Positions 14,128-23,790 of a stretch of 32,437 bases of DNA are shown one piece after another. Each line of letters opens with the position of its first letter. Within the stretch, counting starts at the first letter, position 1. The position numbers and the translations under genes were made by a program. The stretch is from Bacteroidales bacterium (GTDB taxonomy: Bacteria; Bacteroidota; Bacteroidia; Bacteroidales; JAIPAH01), in contig JAIPAH010000024.1 of NCBI GenBank assembly GCA_021740175.1, forward strand, positions 1-32,437, in the 5' to 3' direction. The notes under the pieces were generated by a model. The model did not search any database, was not told where the DNA came from, and saw only the letters and a program-made list of their open reading frames with translations.

Positions 14128-15447
14128 ATGAGAAAAAACACACCTATAAATCCTGCTGTAGTTGAAGAAAAGATCAAAGAAAACCGGATTACAAATGTAG
14201 GTAAAGCTTCTATCAGAGAAATCAAAAAGCTGGTGGATGATATTGAAAAAGACACAGGCCAGAAGTTTATCCGCATGGAGATGGGGATACCCGGCCTGTC
14301 TGCTCCGAAAATCGCCATTGACGCTGAAATCGAAGCACTAAGAAACGGAGTTGCTTCTAAATATTCCGACATACAAGGCATACCCATCCTGAAAAATGAG
14401 ATATCGCGCTTTGCAAAAAACTTCATGAACATTGATGTCGCTCCCGAGAGCTGTCTCCCCACCGTGGGATCAATGCAGGGTGGATTTGCCTCTTTTCTGA
14501 CGACCACGCGCATGGATAAAACCAAGGATACGGTACTATTTATCGACCCGGGATTTCCCGTACAAAAAATGCAGTGCCAAGTGCTCGGCATCCCTTACGA
14601 TCGCTTCGATGTATACAATTATCGCGGCGACAAACTCAAAGAGAAGCTGGAAGCCCATCTCGCCAAGGGGAATATTTCCACCATCATCTATTCCAACCCG
14701 AATAATCCTTCCTGGATCTGTTTTACGCCCAAGGAGCTGAAAATTATAGGTGAACTGGCCGATAAGTACGGAGTGGTGGTCATCGAAGACCTGGCTTATT
14801 TTGCCATGGATTTCCGCAAAGATATGTCCGTTCCGGGTCACCCCCCCTATCAGGACACGGTAGCGCATTATACGGATAATTACATCCTCCTGATCTCCAG
14901 CTCAAAATCTTTCAATTATGCCGGCCAGCGCCTGGGGATGTTTATTATCTCCGATGCGCTTTTCAATAAACAATTCCCGGATTTAAAAAGATATTATGCT
15001 TCCGAATATTTCGGGCATGCCATGGTTTTTGGTACTATTTACCCGCTTAGTGCCGGCACGGCTCATTCCCCGCAGTATGCACTTGCCGCTATACTTAAAG
15101 CGGTCAATGACGGCGAATATGATTTTATTGAAGTCGCCAGGGAATATGGAGAGAAAGCGAAAATCATGAAAAGGATTTTTACGGATAATGGTTTTCAAAT
15201 CGTTTACGATAAAGATGAAGACCAACCTATTGCCGACGGCTTTTATTTTACGATTTCGTATCCCGGATTTGAAGGACATGAACTGATCGAAGAGCTTGTT
15301 TACTACGGCATCAGCGCCATTTCATTGGATATTACGGGCAGTGACCGCTCCGAGGGGCTTAGAGCTTGTGTATCCCTGGTGCAGCGCGACCAGTTTGACG
15401 ATTTGGAATACCGGGTGAAAAAATTTCATGAACATCATAAAGGATAA
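14128..15447 (+). CDS. Pyridoxal-phosphate-dependent aminotransferase, class I/II
   Basis: A 439-residue fold-type I aminotransferase. The cofactor pocket motifs are visible: NPNNPSW (190-196), D221 in IEDLAYF for the pyridine nitrogen, and the Schiff-base lysine K260 in LLISSSKSFNYAGQRLG, with a C-terminal arginine-containing region EGLRACVSL. It transfers amino groups between amino acids and 2-oxoacids. The gene precedes the 2-oxoacid:ferredoxin oxidoreductase operon, separated by 226 bases, so a plausible job is supplying or withdrawing branched-chain or aromatic 2-oxoacids. Substrate specificity cannot be read from the sequence by eye. Confidence 0.9.
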   Translation: MRKNTPINPAVVEEKIKENRITNVGKASIREIKKLVDDIEKDTGQKFIRMEMGIPGLSAPKIAIDAEIEALRNGVASKYSDIQGIPILKNEISRFAKNFMNIDVAPESCLPTVGSMQGGFASFLTTTRMDKTKDTVLFIDPGFPVQKMQCQVLGIPYDRFDVYNYRGDKLKEKLEAHLAKGNISTIIYSNPNNPSWICFTPKELKIIGELADKYGVVVIEDLAYFAMDFRKDMSVPGHPPYQDTVAHYTDNYILLISSSKSFNYAGQRLGMFIISDALFNKQFPDLKRYYASEYFGHAMVFGTIYPLSAGTAHSPQYALAAILKAVNDGEYDFIEVAREYGEKAKIMKRIFTDNGFQIVYDKDEDQPIADGFYFTISYPGFEGHELIEELVYYGISAISLDITGSDRSEGLRACVSLVQRDQFDDLEYRVKKFHEHHKG

Positions 15448-15673
15448 CCTGAAACTTATATTGATTTGAAGAATTATAACACAGCCGGAATAAGAGAAAA
15501 TGAAGGGTTCTTTTTGTCAAAGTGAAAGTATTTGGGTTAATTTATACTTTATATAAATTAAGAGCAAACACGTTATTTAAATAGAATATGGAATTAACGA
15601 AAATTTAAAAATACTTAATTTCGTCGACAACGAGATTTTAAAAAGATCATTAACTTATAAATATTTCAATGAT

Positions 15674-15898
15674 ATGGCAAAAGTAAAAGGAGACATTGAG
15701 GTGGATATTGAAGGGTGCAAGGGATGTGAAATATGTATTGACGCTTGCCCTGTTGAGAACACCATTGCAATGTCGAAAAATGTCAATAGTAAAGGATACC
15801 ACTACATGGAGCTAATAAACGACACATGTATTGGTTGTGCAAATTGCGCTATTGTGTGCCCCGATGGAGTAATCACGGTATACAAAGCGCGTAAATAA
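15674..15898 (+). CDS. 2-oxoacid:ferredoxin oxidoreductase delta subunit, 2x[4Fe-4S] ferredoxin
   Basis: A 74-residue ferredoxin-like protein with two cluster motifs. The first is C-x2-C-x2-C-x3-CP in CKGCEICIDACPVENT. The second is C-x2-C-x2-C-x3-CP in CIGCANCAIVCPDGV. It carries electrons from the thiamine-dependent reaction to ferredoxin and is the delta (VorD/KorD) component. It is the first gene of a four-gene operon whose alpha subunit starts 30 bases later. A separate delta gene, rather than a domain fusion, is the common Bacteroidota and archaeal arrangement. Confidence 0.93.
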   Translation: MAKVKGDIEVDIEGCKGCEICIDACPVENTIAMSKNVNSKGYHYMELINDTCIGCANCAIVCPDGVITVYKARK

Positions 15899-15928
15899 TT
15901 TTGTGTTAATAAAAAATTATACTACATA

Positions 15929-17014
15929 ATGGAAAAAGAATTAAGATTAATGAAAGGCAACGAAGCGATAGCTGAAGCAGCTATTCGCGCCGGTGTTGAT
16001 GCCTATTACGGCTATCCCATTACCCCGCAATCGGAAGTAATGGAATATCTCACCGAGCAAAAGCCTGAAGATCGCAGCGGGATGATCGTATTGCAGGCCG
16101 AAAGTGAGGTGGCATCCATTAATATGATCTATGGTGCTGCCGGAGCCGGTAAGCGGGCAATGACTTCATCCTCCAGCCCCGGTATCTCACTTATGCAGGA
16201 AGGACTCTCGTACATAGCCGGCGCCGAGCTTCCATGCGTTTTGCTCAACGTAGTTCGCGGCGGCCCGGGATTGGGAACCATACAACCCTCACAAGCGGAT
16301 TATTTCCAGTCAACCAAGGGTGGCGGACACGGAGATTATCATCTTATTACACTTGCTCCTTCATCAGTCCAGGAAATGTATGATTTTCTGAAAATTTCAT
16401 TTGAATTGGCGGAGAAATACCGAAACCCGGCTATGATTCTCTCTGATGGAGCCATCGGCCAGATGATGGAAAAAGTGGAACTGGACGATCCCGTATCCCG
16501 TAGAACAGAAGAGGAAATTATTAATGATTTCCCCTGGGCTTCTACCGGAAAGAAAAACCGCGAAAGGAACATCATCACCTCACTGGAACTGGATCCTGCC
16601 AAGCAGGAGCAAATCAATCTCAATATCCAGAAAAAATACCGCGAAATCGAAGAAAAAGAAGTACGCTTTGAAAAAGTACAGTGCGATGATGCTGATTACC
16701 TGTTAGTAGCTTATGGTACCAGTGCCAGGCTATGCCAGGAAACTGTTAAGCTCGCCCGCGATAAAGGAATAAAGCTAGGGCTGCTGCGACCCATCACCCT
16801 TTACCCCTTCCCCTCAAAAGAAATTGCGACCATGGTCAATGATCGCGTCAAGGGAGTGGTAGCTGTGGAGATGAGTTCGGGACAAATGATCGAGGATGTT
16901 AAGCTCGCCGTGAATGGTAAGGTGCCCGCGGAACATTACGGAAGATTCGGGGGTATGATACCTTCACCGGAGAAGATTCTCGAATTTCTAGAAAATCAAA
17001 TAATGGGAGGTTAA
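15929..17014 (+). CDS. vorB: 2-oxoacid:ferredoxin oxidoreductase alpha subunit, VorB-type
   Basis: A 361-residue alpha subunit of the pyruvate-ferredoxin-oxidoreductase superfamily. Characteristic stretches are MKGNEAIAEAAIRAGVDAYY, GYPITPQSEVMEYL, QAESEVASINMIYGAAGAGK, TSSSSPGISLMQEG and GPGLGTIQPSQADYFQ, the pattern of proteins annotated 3-methyl-2-oxobutanoate dehydrogenase subunit VorB. With its partners it converts branched-chain (or related) 2-oxoacids plus CoA to acyl-CoA, CO2 and reduced ferredoxin, and runs in reverse under reducing conditions. It is two bases from the beta gene. 2-oxoglutarate specificity (KorA) is the main alternative, which would tie it to sucD nearby. Confidence 0.93.
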   Translation: MEKELRLMKGNEAIAEAAIRAGVDAYYGYPITPQSEVMEYLTEQKPEDRSGMIVLQAESEVASINMIYGAAGAGKRAMTSSSSPGISLMQEGLSYIAGAELPCVLLNVVRGGPGLGTIQPSQADYFQSTKGGGHGDYHLITLAPSSVQEMYDFLKISFELAEKYRNPAMILSDGAIGQMMEKVELDDPVSRRTEEEIINDFPWASTGKKNRERNIITSLELDPAKQEQINLNIQKKYREIEEKEVRFEKVQCDDADYLLVAYGTSARLCQETVKLARDKGIKLGLLRPITLYPFPSKEIATMVNDRVKGVVAVEMSSGQMIEDVKLAVNGKVPAEHYGRFGGMIPSPEKILEFLENQIMGG

Positions 17015-17016
17015 TT

Positions 17017-17790
17017 ATGGAAGAAACAAAACAAGATATAAAAAAGCCGGAAAACCTAGTTTACAAAAAGACCGACCTAATGACGGACAAAACGCTGAGT
17101 TACTGTCCGGGATGCGGTCACGGCGTAATCCATCGCATGGCGATGGAGGTGATAGAAGAAATGGGGCTGGAAGAAGAAACTATCGGCATAGCCCCGGTAG
17201 GATGCTCGGTATTGGCCTATGAATTTATGAATGTCGACATGCAGCAGGCCGCTCACGGACGGGCTCCGGCATTGGCTACAGGAATTAAACGTGTATTTCC
17301 GGAAAAAACGGTCTTCACCTACCAGGGAGACGGAGACCTGGCCGCCATCGGTACGGCGGAAACTATCCATGCCTGCAATCGCGGAGAAAATATCACTATC
17401 ATTTTCGTTAACAACGGAATATACGGGATGACCGGTGGACAGATGGCACCCACAACCCTGGAAGGGATGAAATCATCGACGACACCTTACGGACGGGATA
17501 CCAAAAAAATGGGCCACCCGTTAAAAATGACGGAACTAGTGGCCACACTCCCCGGAACATGTTACGTAACCCGTCAAGCGGTACATAAAGCCGCCGCGGT
17601 GAGAAAAACCAAGAAAGCTATCAAAAAAGCCATTGAATATCAAAAGGCTGAAAAAGGAACTTCCTTTATAGAAGTTGTTTCCAATTGCAGCTCCGGATGG
17701 AAAATGACGCCGGTGCAAGCTAACAAATGGATGGAAGAGAATATGTTTCCTTTCTATCCGCTGGGCGACATCAAAAAACCGGAGAAATAA
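17017..17790 (+). CDS. 2-oxoacid:ferredoxin oxidoreductase beta subunit, thiamine-diphosphate-binding
   Basis: A 257-residue TPP-binding beta subunit (VorA/KorB type). It has the cysteine motif SYCPGCGHGVIHR, the cofactor-binding start YQGDGDLAAIGTAE, and the Mg/TPP end of the motif IIFVNNGIYGMTGGQMAPTT. It holds the active site for decarboxylation of the 2-oxoacid. It follows the alpha gene with two bases between them and precedes gamma by 25. Length is close to the family norm. Confidence 0.94.
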   Translation: MEETKQDIKKPENLVYKKTDLMTDKTLSYCPGCGHGVIHRMAMEVIEEMGLEEETIGIAPVGCSVLAYEFMNVDMQQAAHGRAPALATGIKRVFPEKTVFTYQGDGDLAAIGTAETIHACNRGENITIIFVNNGIYGMTGGQMAPTTLEGMKSSTTPYGRDTKKMGHPLKMTELVATLPGTCYVTRQAVHKAAAVRKTKKAIKKAIEYQKAEKGTSFIEVVSNCSSGWKMTPVQANKWMEENMFPFYPLGDIKKPEK

Positions 17791-17815
17791 AATTGAAATT
17801 CAAAACGTAAAAAAT

Positions 17816-18367
17816 ATGACCGAAGAAATCATCATAGCCGGATTTGGCGGCCAGGGCGTGCTCTCGATGGGCAAAATTCTGGCCTATTCAGGGATTATGC
17901 AAGATCAAGAAGTTAGCTGGATGCCCTCTTACGGACCCGAAATGCGAGGGGGTACGGCCAATGTCACGGTAATCATCAGTGATGAGCGCATCAGTTCTCC
18001 TATCCTTTCCACTTTCGATACGGCTATCATTCTGAATCAACAGTCTATGGATAAGTTTGAGGACGCGGTAAAACCCGGAGGAGTCCTGATTTACGACCCG
18101 AATGGTATTACCCGCCATCCCGAAAGGGAAGATATTGAGGTATACCAGATTGCCGCAGCAGAAGAAGCTTCGAATATGGGTATGAATAAGGTGTTCAATA
18201 TGGTAGTCCTTGGGGGATACCTTAAAGTGAAGCCTCTTGTTAAGATGGATAATGTCATAAAAGGATTGAAGAAATCCTTACCCGAACGTTATCATCACCT
18301 GCTACCGGTGAACGAAAAAGCTATTAAACGCGGGCTGGAGATTGTGCAGGAATACAAAAAGAATTAA
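17816..18367 (+). CDS. 2-oxoacid:ferredoxin oxidoreductase gamma subunit
   Basis: A 183-residue gamma subunit (VorC/KorC, 2-oxoacid:acceptor oxidoreductase family). The glycine-rich N-terminus IIAGFGGQGVLSMGKILAYSG, the central SYGPEMRGGTANVTVIISDE and the FNMVVLGGYLK segment are family hallmarks, with the CoA-binding region inferred from relatives. It is the last gene of the delta-alpha-beta-gamma operon, and an intrinsic terminator follows at 18501-18528. Confidence 0.94.
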   Translation: MTEEIIIAGFGGQGVLSMGKILAYSGIMQDQEVSWMPSYGPEMRGGTANVTVIISDERISSPILSTFDTAIILNQQSMDKFEDAVKPGGVLIYDPNGITRHPEREDIEVYQIAAAEEASNMGMNKVFNMVVLGGYLKVKPLVKMDNVIKGLKKSLPERYHHLLPVNEKAIKRGLEIVQEYKKN

Positions 18368-18500
18368 AAGTCCTGTAGAACTCTTACTCTGTAACATCTT
18401 GCTCGCGCTATTGGCAAGGATTGCATTTTGTTATAACTGACTTAGATAAATACATTAAAGATTTGAAAACTGATAAAAAAGTTTTCATGGCTTCAGTTTA

Positions 18501-18528
18501 AGCTGCTCTCTCAAGAGCAGCTTTTTTT
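18501..18528 (+). terminator. Rho-independent terminator of the oxidoreductase operon
   Basis: A perfect 9-bp stem (agctgctct 18501-18509 with agagcagct 18514-18522), a 4-base loop and a T run to 18528. It lies 134 bases after the gamma stop. The bases between hold no gene. Confidence 0.88.
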
Positions 18529-18622
18529 GATTCTGCTAAACAAAACGAAGATTATTTTGTCACCTGTACGGGTAACAAACAAAGCTTTACCCGTAAAGTA
18601 AATATACTGAAAAATTAATAGT

Positions 18623-19387
18623 GTGAGCGGGGAGCTGAGAACTTTTCTGGAGAAGAAGTACGAGCAATACAGCGGGAAAATATTTATAGACAATGACCCC
18701 ATTACCATTCCCCATCGCTTCGAGCGAAAACAAGACATTGAAATAGCCGGTTTTCTCACGGCTACCATAGCATGGGGGCAACGAAAAACCATCATCCGTA
18801 ATGCGGATAAGCTTATGGAATGGATGAACTTTGCGCCCTATGACTTCATGATAAATAGTGAAGAAAACGATCTTGAAGTCTTCAAGACATTTGTGCACAG
18901 GACTTTCCAGGGAGAGGACTGCTACTTTTTTATTCACCGGTTACGAAACTTGTATAAAACGGGCCGTACGTTGGAATATCTCTTTGCTGAAGGATACGAA
19001 AAGCAACAGTCTATGGCCGAAGCCATTAAGTTTTTCCGGGAAAAGTTCTTTGAGCAGCCGCATCTATTGCGCAGTGAGAAACATGTTTCCAATCCCGGTA
19101 AAAATGCAGCGGCTAAACGTTTGAACATGTTTTTGCGATGGATGACCAGAAATGACCCTAACAGTGTGGATTTCGGGATATGGAACGCCATACCTTCATC
19201 CGCGCTGATGTGCCCGCTGGATGTACATACGGCATCCGTATCCCGCAAGCTGGGCTTGCTCAAACGAAAACAGCATGACTGGAAAGCTGTGGAACTATTA
19301 ACACAAGAGTTGAGAGCCTTTGACCGGGAAGACCCGGTTAAATACGATATCGCCTTATTTGCCTTAGGTGCTTTTGAAGGTTTTTAA
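18623..19387 (+). CDS. TIGR02757 family protein (DUF2400)
   Basis: A 254-residue member of TIGR02757, recognised by DPITIPHRFERKQDIEIAGFL, ATIAWGQRKTIIRNADKLME, the basic KHVSNPGKNAAAKRLNMFLR, RWMTRNDPNSVDFGIW and the PLDVHTASVSRKLGLLKRK block. The last two resemble the helix-hairpin-helix and catalytic-aspartate region of endonuclease-III-like DNA glycosylases. Molecular function is unproven. A GTG start at 18623 is used, because the family N-terminus begins there and no in-frame ATG is closer. It is monocistronic between a terminator and the convergent envelope genes. Confidence 0.88.
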   Translation: MSGELRTFLEKKYEQYSGKIFIDNDPITIPHRFERKQDIEIAGFLTATIAWGQRKTIIRNADKLMEWMNFAPYDFMINSEENDLEVFKTFVHRTFQGEDCYFFIHRLRNLYKTGRTLEYLFAEGYEKQQSMAEAIKFFREKFFEQPHLLRSEKHVSNPGKNAAAKRLNMFLRWMTRNDPNSVDFGIWNAIPSSALMCPLDVHTASVSRKLGLLKRKQHDWKAVELLTQELRAFDREDPVKYDIALFALGAFEGF

Positions 19388-19443
19388 TAGCTCATGCAGC
19401 AATGATTTGGGACTGCACCGAACGGAGCTTATGTGTCGATAGC

Positions 19444-20667
19444 CTAACGCTCCTTTAATTCACGAGTTAGCTTAATCTTTTCTCCATCCCTGAAAACAAC
19501 CACAAAAGCACCCTCAGCGCCTTTGCTTTGCATTTTAAGGCTGTGGGCCACAGCCTCTTCGTAATGTCTGAATTGCCCTACCACATAACGGTAAATACCT
19601 CCGGAATGATATTCTCTTATGTTTTGATTAAGATTGTACTTATTCTTTAATTGGCTGATATTGGCCGGTTTGCTGGTAGCCAGAATTTGCACGGAGAAAA
19701 TCACACCCTGACCAAATTCCGGAGAAGTCTTGGAGGTTCCGGATTGCTGTTGCGTATCCCTTTGTATTCCTTGAGAAGAATTCCCGGAGCCTTGGGTTGA
19801 TGCAGATTGAATTTGTTGCTTGTCTACAGTGCATCCCGACATAGGGAAGTCCAGGATATCAGGCCCTTCTCCGGGCAGCCGGCGATAATCCTCTTCATCT
19901 GTTCCGGATGCTATTTTCTTTTCATCTTCCCGGGGCTCTTCCTTCTCCTGTTCCAAATCAGGCTTACTTTTCTCCTCCTTCTGAATTCCAAAATTATAAT
20001 TAATTCCAAAACTTAAGCTAACGGGGACATCGCTTTGAAAATTGCCCGGTTTTAAATCCAGATCATCCGAGGGGACAAATCGCGAACTTACCTCCGCAAA
20101 AGCATTCCAATTCGGGTGAAGCTGGTATTCGACTCCTCCCCCAATATCGAAAGCCACTCCTGAATTTGCTTCACCACCCAGCGGTATGGTATCGTTATTC
20201 AATAAATCAAGGGAGGGATTCCAACTGGCAAAACTTAATCCCCCGAAGCCGTATAATTGTGTTTTTCGTGTTTCTCCATAATCTTCCCACAAGAGAGAGT
20301 TCAAATACACAAGACCATGAATCCCGAAGGCGGAATATATAGCCTCCATGTGCAGCTTATCCTGCTCTCCTTGTTTATAACTATTTAAACGGGAGTTGAA
20401 AAATTGCCCTCTTAATTTTAGCCAGGGATTTATTTTTTTGCCAAAACCAATACCAAAATGCACGGTGGTTTCATTATCCTCGGCAAACTTTTTAAAAGGG
20501 CCCTTATCGCTTACATCACCGTAAAAATGAGTAATTCCGGTAAAAGCGCCCACACTCCAGTCCCCGGTTTCCTTTTTGGGCTCATAATAGGCGGCTTCCT
20601 GGGCTTTGCCGGCAGAAAAAAGGCTTATAAGCAAGAAAAGACTGATATATCTGATGAAATTATTCAT
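19444..20667 (-). CDS. Secreted outer-membrane beta-barrel protein with C-terminal SPOR domain
   Basis: A 407-residue protein. A Sec signal peptide (MNNFIRYISLFLLISLFSAGKAQ) is followed by an OMP beta-barrel-like region (GDWSVGAFTGITHFYGDVSD to VPVSLSFGINYNFGIQ), including YGFGGLSFASW and VAFDIGGGVEYQLHPNWNAF strands. A charged, Gln/Ser-rich linker comes next. The end is a SPOR-type domain, FSVQILATSKPANISQL to GGIYRYVVGQFRHYEEAV. SPOR domains bind denuded peptidoglycan, so the protein could link outer membrane and cell wall. It lies 15 bases downstream of the TPR gene on the same strand and is probably co-expressed with it. Confidence 0.82.
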   Translation of the reverse strand: MNNFIRYISLFLLISLFSAGKAQEAAYYEPKKETGDWSVGAFTGITHFYGDVSDKGPFKKFAEDNETTVHFGIGFGKKINPWLKLRGQFFNSRLNSYKQGEQDKLHMEAIYSAFGIHGLVYLNSLLWEDYGETRKTQLYGFGGLSFASWNPSLDLLNNDTIPLGGEANSGVAFDIGGGVEYQLHPNWNAFAEVSSRFVPSDDLDLKPGNFQSDVPVSLSFGINYNFGIQKEEKSKPDLEQEKEEPREDEKKIASGTDEEDYRRLPGEGPDILDFPMSGCTVDKQQIQSASTQGSGNSSQGIQRDTQQQSGTSKTSPEFGQGVIFSVQILATSKPANISQLKNKYNLNQNIREYHSGGIYRYVVGQFRHYEEAVAHSLKMQSKGAEGAFVVVFRDGEKIKLTRELKER

Positions 20668-20682
20668 ACTATTAAATCCTCT

Positions 20683-21912
20683 TTACTGACAATGTTTTTT
20701 TAGTAATTCACCCGCCCGGTCAAAACCTTTTTCATATGCTTTTTTCCAGTCAGCGCAGGCATCATTAACATCACCCAGGTGAAATTTCACTACGCCACGG
20801 TTATAATAACATTGCAACCATTTATTACGATTTTCCTGTCCTGAAGGTTCGTGATCAAGAGCCCTGTTATAATCTTCCAAAGCCCCGTAATTATCGCCCA
20901 GCTTGAATTTAACATTTCCCCTGTGAGCATACAAAAGATATTCATCGTATTGGGGGTTCATCCTTAAAGCCTTATTGAGACTGGCTAAAGAATTATAGTA
21001 ATCACCGTATTGATACTGGTTAATCCCCAGCTTACAATAACCTTCAAAAGTATCAGGCTCTTCATCGGCATATTGCAAAGATATATTAGGCGTGCCTATG
21101 AAATCTTTAAAACGCTCAAATTCAGTTTCATAATAATATGAATCAAATAACTGTTCTAAGTTTTTCTTTTCATAATAGCTACGGTTTATGTAATATTTAT
21201 TGTAAGTACGAATGAAATTAAAACGCATAAATTTCTCACCCTCTTGAACTACCGGGTATAAAGCCATCAACAGGTTCCCGGGATTAAAAGACTTTAAATT
21301 CTTTTTATACAAACTTTCTTTGACTTTACCCTGAATAATGGTCTTAATATTTTTAGACTCGTAATAAGGTATTTCACCTTTGGTAAAAACCTTCAAATCG
21401 ACTGCATAAGGCTTGTTAAAGATCAGGGGGTTGGGTAGTATCTGTTTAAGCTTCTCCGAGCGGAAAACATAATATTCAAGGTATTTATACTTTGAAAATC
21501 CTTCTTTGATGAGCGGAAATTCATATTGTCCTTTTTCTTTTTTGATAATAAGACCTTGAAAAGCTTGTTTATTAACACTAATATCTACCATCTCCATTTG
21601 GATAAAATTCCTTTTCCCAAGCTCACGCGCATTTTCACCGGCTTTAAGCTGTCTTTTACTCTTGCGCTTCTCTTTCTTACTAAGAGCTCGTTCGGAGATT
21701 TCCTCCGCTGCTTTCTGTTTGACCACATAAGGAATCTTATTCTTGGCGCTAATCCATTCTCCGCCACCTTTATTGGCCCACCCACTAGCCTTTTCAAGGG
21801 TCGATCTCACCTCACCAACATTCACCCTGTTAGTGTCTTGTCCCCTTTTTGTCTGGGCATCAAGGAAAGAAACCAGTAAAATAGCAACTATTAATAATAC
21901 AGTTCTCTTCAT
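20683..21912 (-). CDS. Secreted tetratricopeptide-repeat protein
   Basis: I place the start at the ATG 21910-21912 (MKRTVLLIVAILLVSFLDAQ, 409 residues), because it begins a clean signal peptide. A longer in-frame start at 21990 would prepend 26 residues that obscure it. The N-terminal part is basic, with KKEKRKSKRQLK. The C-terminal 120 residues contain three TPR units: YCKLGINQYQYGDYYNSLAS, HRGNVKFKLGDNYGALEDYN and YNRGVVKFHLGDVNDACADW. TPRs mediate protein contacts, so a periplasmic scaffold role is likely. It forms a pair with the downstream SPOR protein, and the pair suggests a cell-envelope function. Confidence 0.75.
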   Translation of the reverse strand: MKRTVLLIVAILLVSFLDAQTKRGQDTNRVNVGEVRSTLEKASGWANKGGGEWISAKNKIPYVVKQKAAEEISERALSKKEKRKSKRQLKAGENARELGKRNFIQMEMVDISVNKQAFQGLIIKKEKGQYEFPLIKEGFSKYKYLEYYVFRSEKLKQILPNPLIFNKPYAVDLKVFTKGEIPYYESKNIKTIIQGKVKESLYKKNLKSFNPGNLLMALYPVVQEGEKFMRFNFIRTYNKYYINRSYYEKKNLEQLFDSYYYETEFERFKDFIGTPNISLQYADEEPDTFEGYCKLGINQYQYGDYYNSLASLNKALRMNPQYDEYLLYAHRGNVKFKLGDNYGALEDYNRALDHEPSGQENRNKWLQCYYNRGVVKFHLGDVNDACADWKKAYEKGFDRAGELLKKHCQ

Positions 21913-22143
21913 ATTAAAGGTAAAAATAAACATTATTAATAGATTATAAAAATAAGCCTCTGTATGTTTTATTAACGAGGTTTTCAACAATTTCTCAAAA
22001 TATAGGCAAATATAACAACATTTTGAGTTTTAAGTTTAAGTTAGCCCTGCGCCTTTTGAATTTATCCCAAAAATCTCGGGAAGTTGGCTGATAATTACAT
22101 AGTGCTTGTTTATAAAGTCATATTATGAGCATTTTCCACCGCA

Positions 22144-22229
22144 CACCCCTGTTGTCCCCTGAAGGGGACATCCACGCTTATGGAGCGTTGGAGAGTTCTA
22201 TCCGCCTTAGTAGGAGAGTTGGAGGGGTG
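22144..22229. repeat. Nested palindromic intergenic element
   Basis: Outer inverted repeat cacccct (22144-22150) and aggggtg (22223-22229). Inside is a 7-bp hairpin, tgtcccc (22153-22159) with ggggaca (22164-22170), loop tgaa, then a smaller cgct/agcg stem near 22175-22187. No gene of 60 codons or more fits. It may be a mobile palindromic repeat or a structured RNA. The remainder of 21913-22446 shows nothing else I can name. Confidence 0.5.
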
Positions 22230-22446
22230 GGAAAGTAAAAGGGAATTTATAGACAGACACTACATAGTTCATTTCTATAAAATGAGGCCCAATGCACCTA
22301 TCTCTTCCACACACCTTGTCCGATAGCTAAAGGGTCTGAAGGGAAAAAGCCCACATTAGGTAAGTTGCGTGGTAGATTTTCTAGCCAAGCACGAAATAAA
22401 CACATCATTTTTTAAAAAAACAGTATTTTTGATTGGAAGAACACCT

Positions 22447-23790
22447 TTAGCTTACATTCTTATAATGTCCGATACCATATCTTTTTCGGTAAGAAAAAAT
22501 CAAAAGAACCATGGCTGCCAAAAGCAAAAAAGATGAAACAGCTACTGTAAAGTTTAACCCATATGTTTCATAAAAATAAACTCCTAATACAGGAGCCAGT
22601 AAAGATCGTAAGCCTGTTAGGGATAAATGTATGGATTGGTATATATCAGCATCATCGCTTTGGCAAAAATAGGCGGAACCTATATTCCACAAAAGCGGCA
22701 TCGAACCAGCAAATGCACCGCGAAAAAAGATATAAAGTAAAAGAATAAAATATATTTGAATACCCCAAACCACTGTATAAGTTTGGAACACCTGGCTCAA
22801 AGCGATTGTAATCAAAAATAGCAGTACGCTTGAATAAGTAATCAAGGCGTATCTGCGGGGATCGATATTGCCCAGGAGTTTTCCGAAGAAGGGTAGAAAT
22901 ACTATAGCCAGGATATTATAAGCATTCCTGTAAAAAGCCATCGAAGAATAATTCAGCTGGAGAACATCTTCAAAATAAATGTAAATAACCGTCACGGTCA
23001 TCATAAAAGCAAAGCCATACAGCATGAAGGATAGCTCGAAATCCCTGTATGGCTTGTTATAACGAACGATATTAAACATCCTGAGCGCCGACCGACGAAC
23101 ACCCTGAAAAAAGCCGGCAGATGCAACCATGGGTTTTTTAGGAGAATAAGGGATCTCGGCCAATAAAAAGATAGCTACTATATTAAGCAAACCTGCGGCG
23201 GGTAGGATATAGGTGTAGGCATAGATATCATAATCCAGCAAAAGACCATACAGCAGCGTCACCACCAACATCGAAACTTTGTTGGCAGAAGTGGCATACC
23301 CGTATAGTTTCCCAAAATTGGCATGCCGGTAATTGGCCTTAAGAAAAAGATTGATCGTGGGCTTAACGATGGGCGAACCCATAAAATAAATCAGGAATAC
23401 GGCCAGAAAAATAAAATGGTAGATGCTATTGCCGGAAGATGCCGGTTGGGTGTGAGGAAAGAGAAGCAACACAAAAACCGGCAAACGGGTAAATATTGCA
23501 GTCCAGCGAAGAAACTTCCGCCTGTTTTTGATTCGTTTCAAAAATTCATTAAGAAAAATCAGGAAAAGAAAAGCAATCATCTTAAATTGGAAAAGGAAAC
23601 CCATATGAAAGTGGCTTCCATTGAGACTGCGCAAAAACACAAATTCATTCAATGCCAGCACACCCAACATAACGCCCTCCAGGATAGCAAAACCTAAATG
23701 CAACCTGAAAGCATATCGCTCCTCGTTATTTAATCCTAAAAGCTTAACCATAAAAGGGCGCAAAAATACATCTTTTGAAGCTTTTATCAC
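22447..23790 (-). CDS. Major-facilitator-like membrane transporter
   Basis: A 447-residue, strongly hydrophobic protein with about 12 predicted spans, e.g. HLGFAILEGVMLGVLALNEF, FLFQFKMIAFLFLIFLNEF, FIFLAVFLIYFMGSPIVKP, VSMLVVTLLYGLLLDYDIYA and VAVSSFLLLAAMVLLIFSY. The layout, with a large central basic loop at about 220-245, fits an MFS permease with two six-helix halves. No specific substrate signature is seen. An alternative start at Met14 (23751, MVKLLGLNNEE) is possible and would lack the first 13 polar residues. It is divergent from the glutathione-peroxidase-like gene, with about 110 bases shared for promoters. Confidence 0.8.
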   Translation of the reverse strand: MIKASKDVFLRPFMVKLLGLNNEERYAFRLHLGFAILEGVMLGVLALNEFVFLRSLNGSHFHMGFLFQFKMIAFLFLIFLNEFLKRIKNRRKFLRWTAIFTRLPVFVLLLFPHTQPASSGNSIYHFIFLAVFLIYFMGSPIVKPTINLFLKANYRHANFGKLYGYATSANKVSMLVVTLLYGLLLDYDIYAYTYILPAAGLLNIVAIFLLAEIPYSPKKPMVASAGFFQGVRRSALRMFNIVRYNKPYRDFELSFMLYGFAFMMTVTVIYIYFEDVLQLNYSSMAFYRNAYNILAIVFLPFFGKLLGNIDPRRYALITYSSVLLFLITIALSQVFQTYTVVWGIQIYFILLLYIFFRGAFAGSMPLLWNIGSAYFCQSDDADIYQSIHLSLTGLRSLLAPVLGVYFYETYGLNFTVAVSSFLLLAAMVLLIFSYRKRYGIGHYKNVS

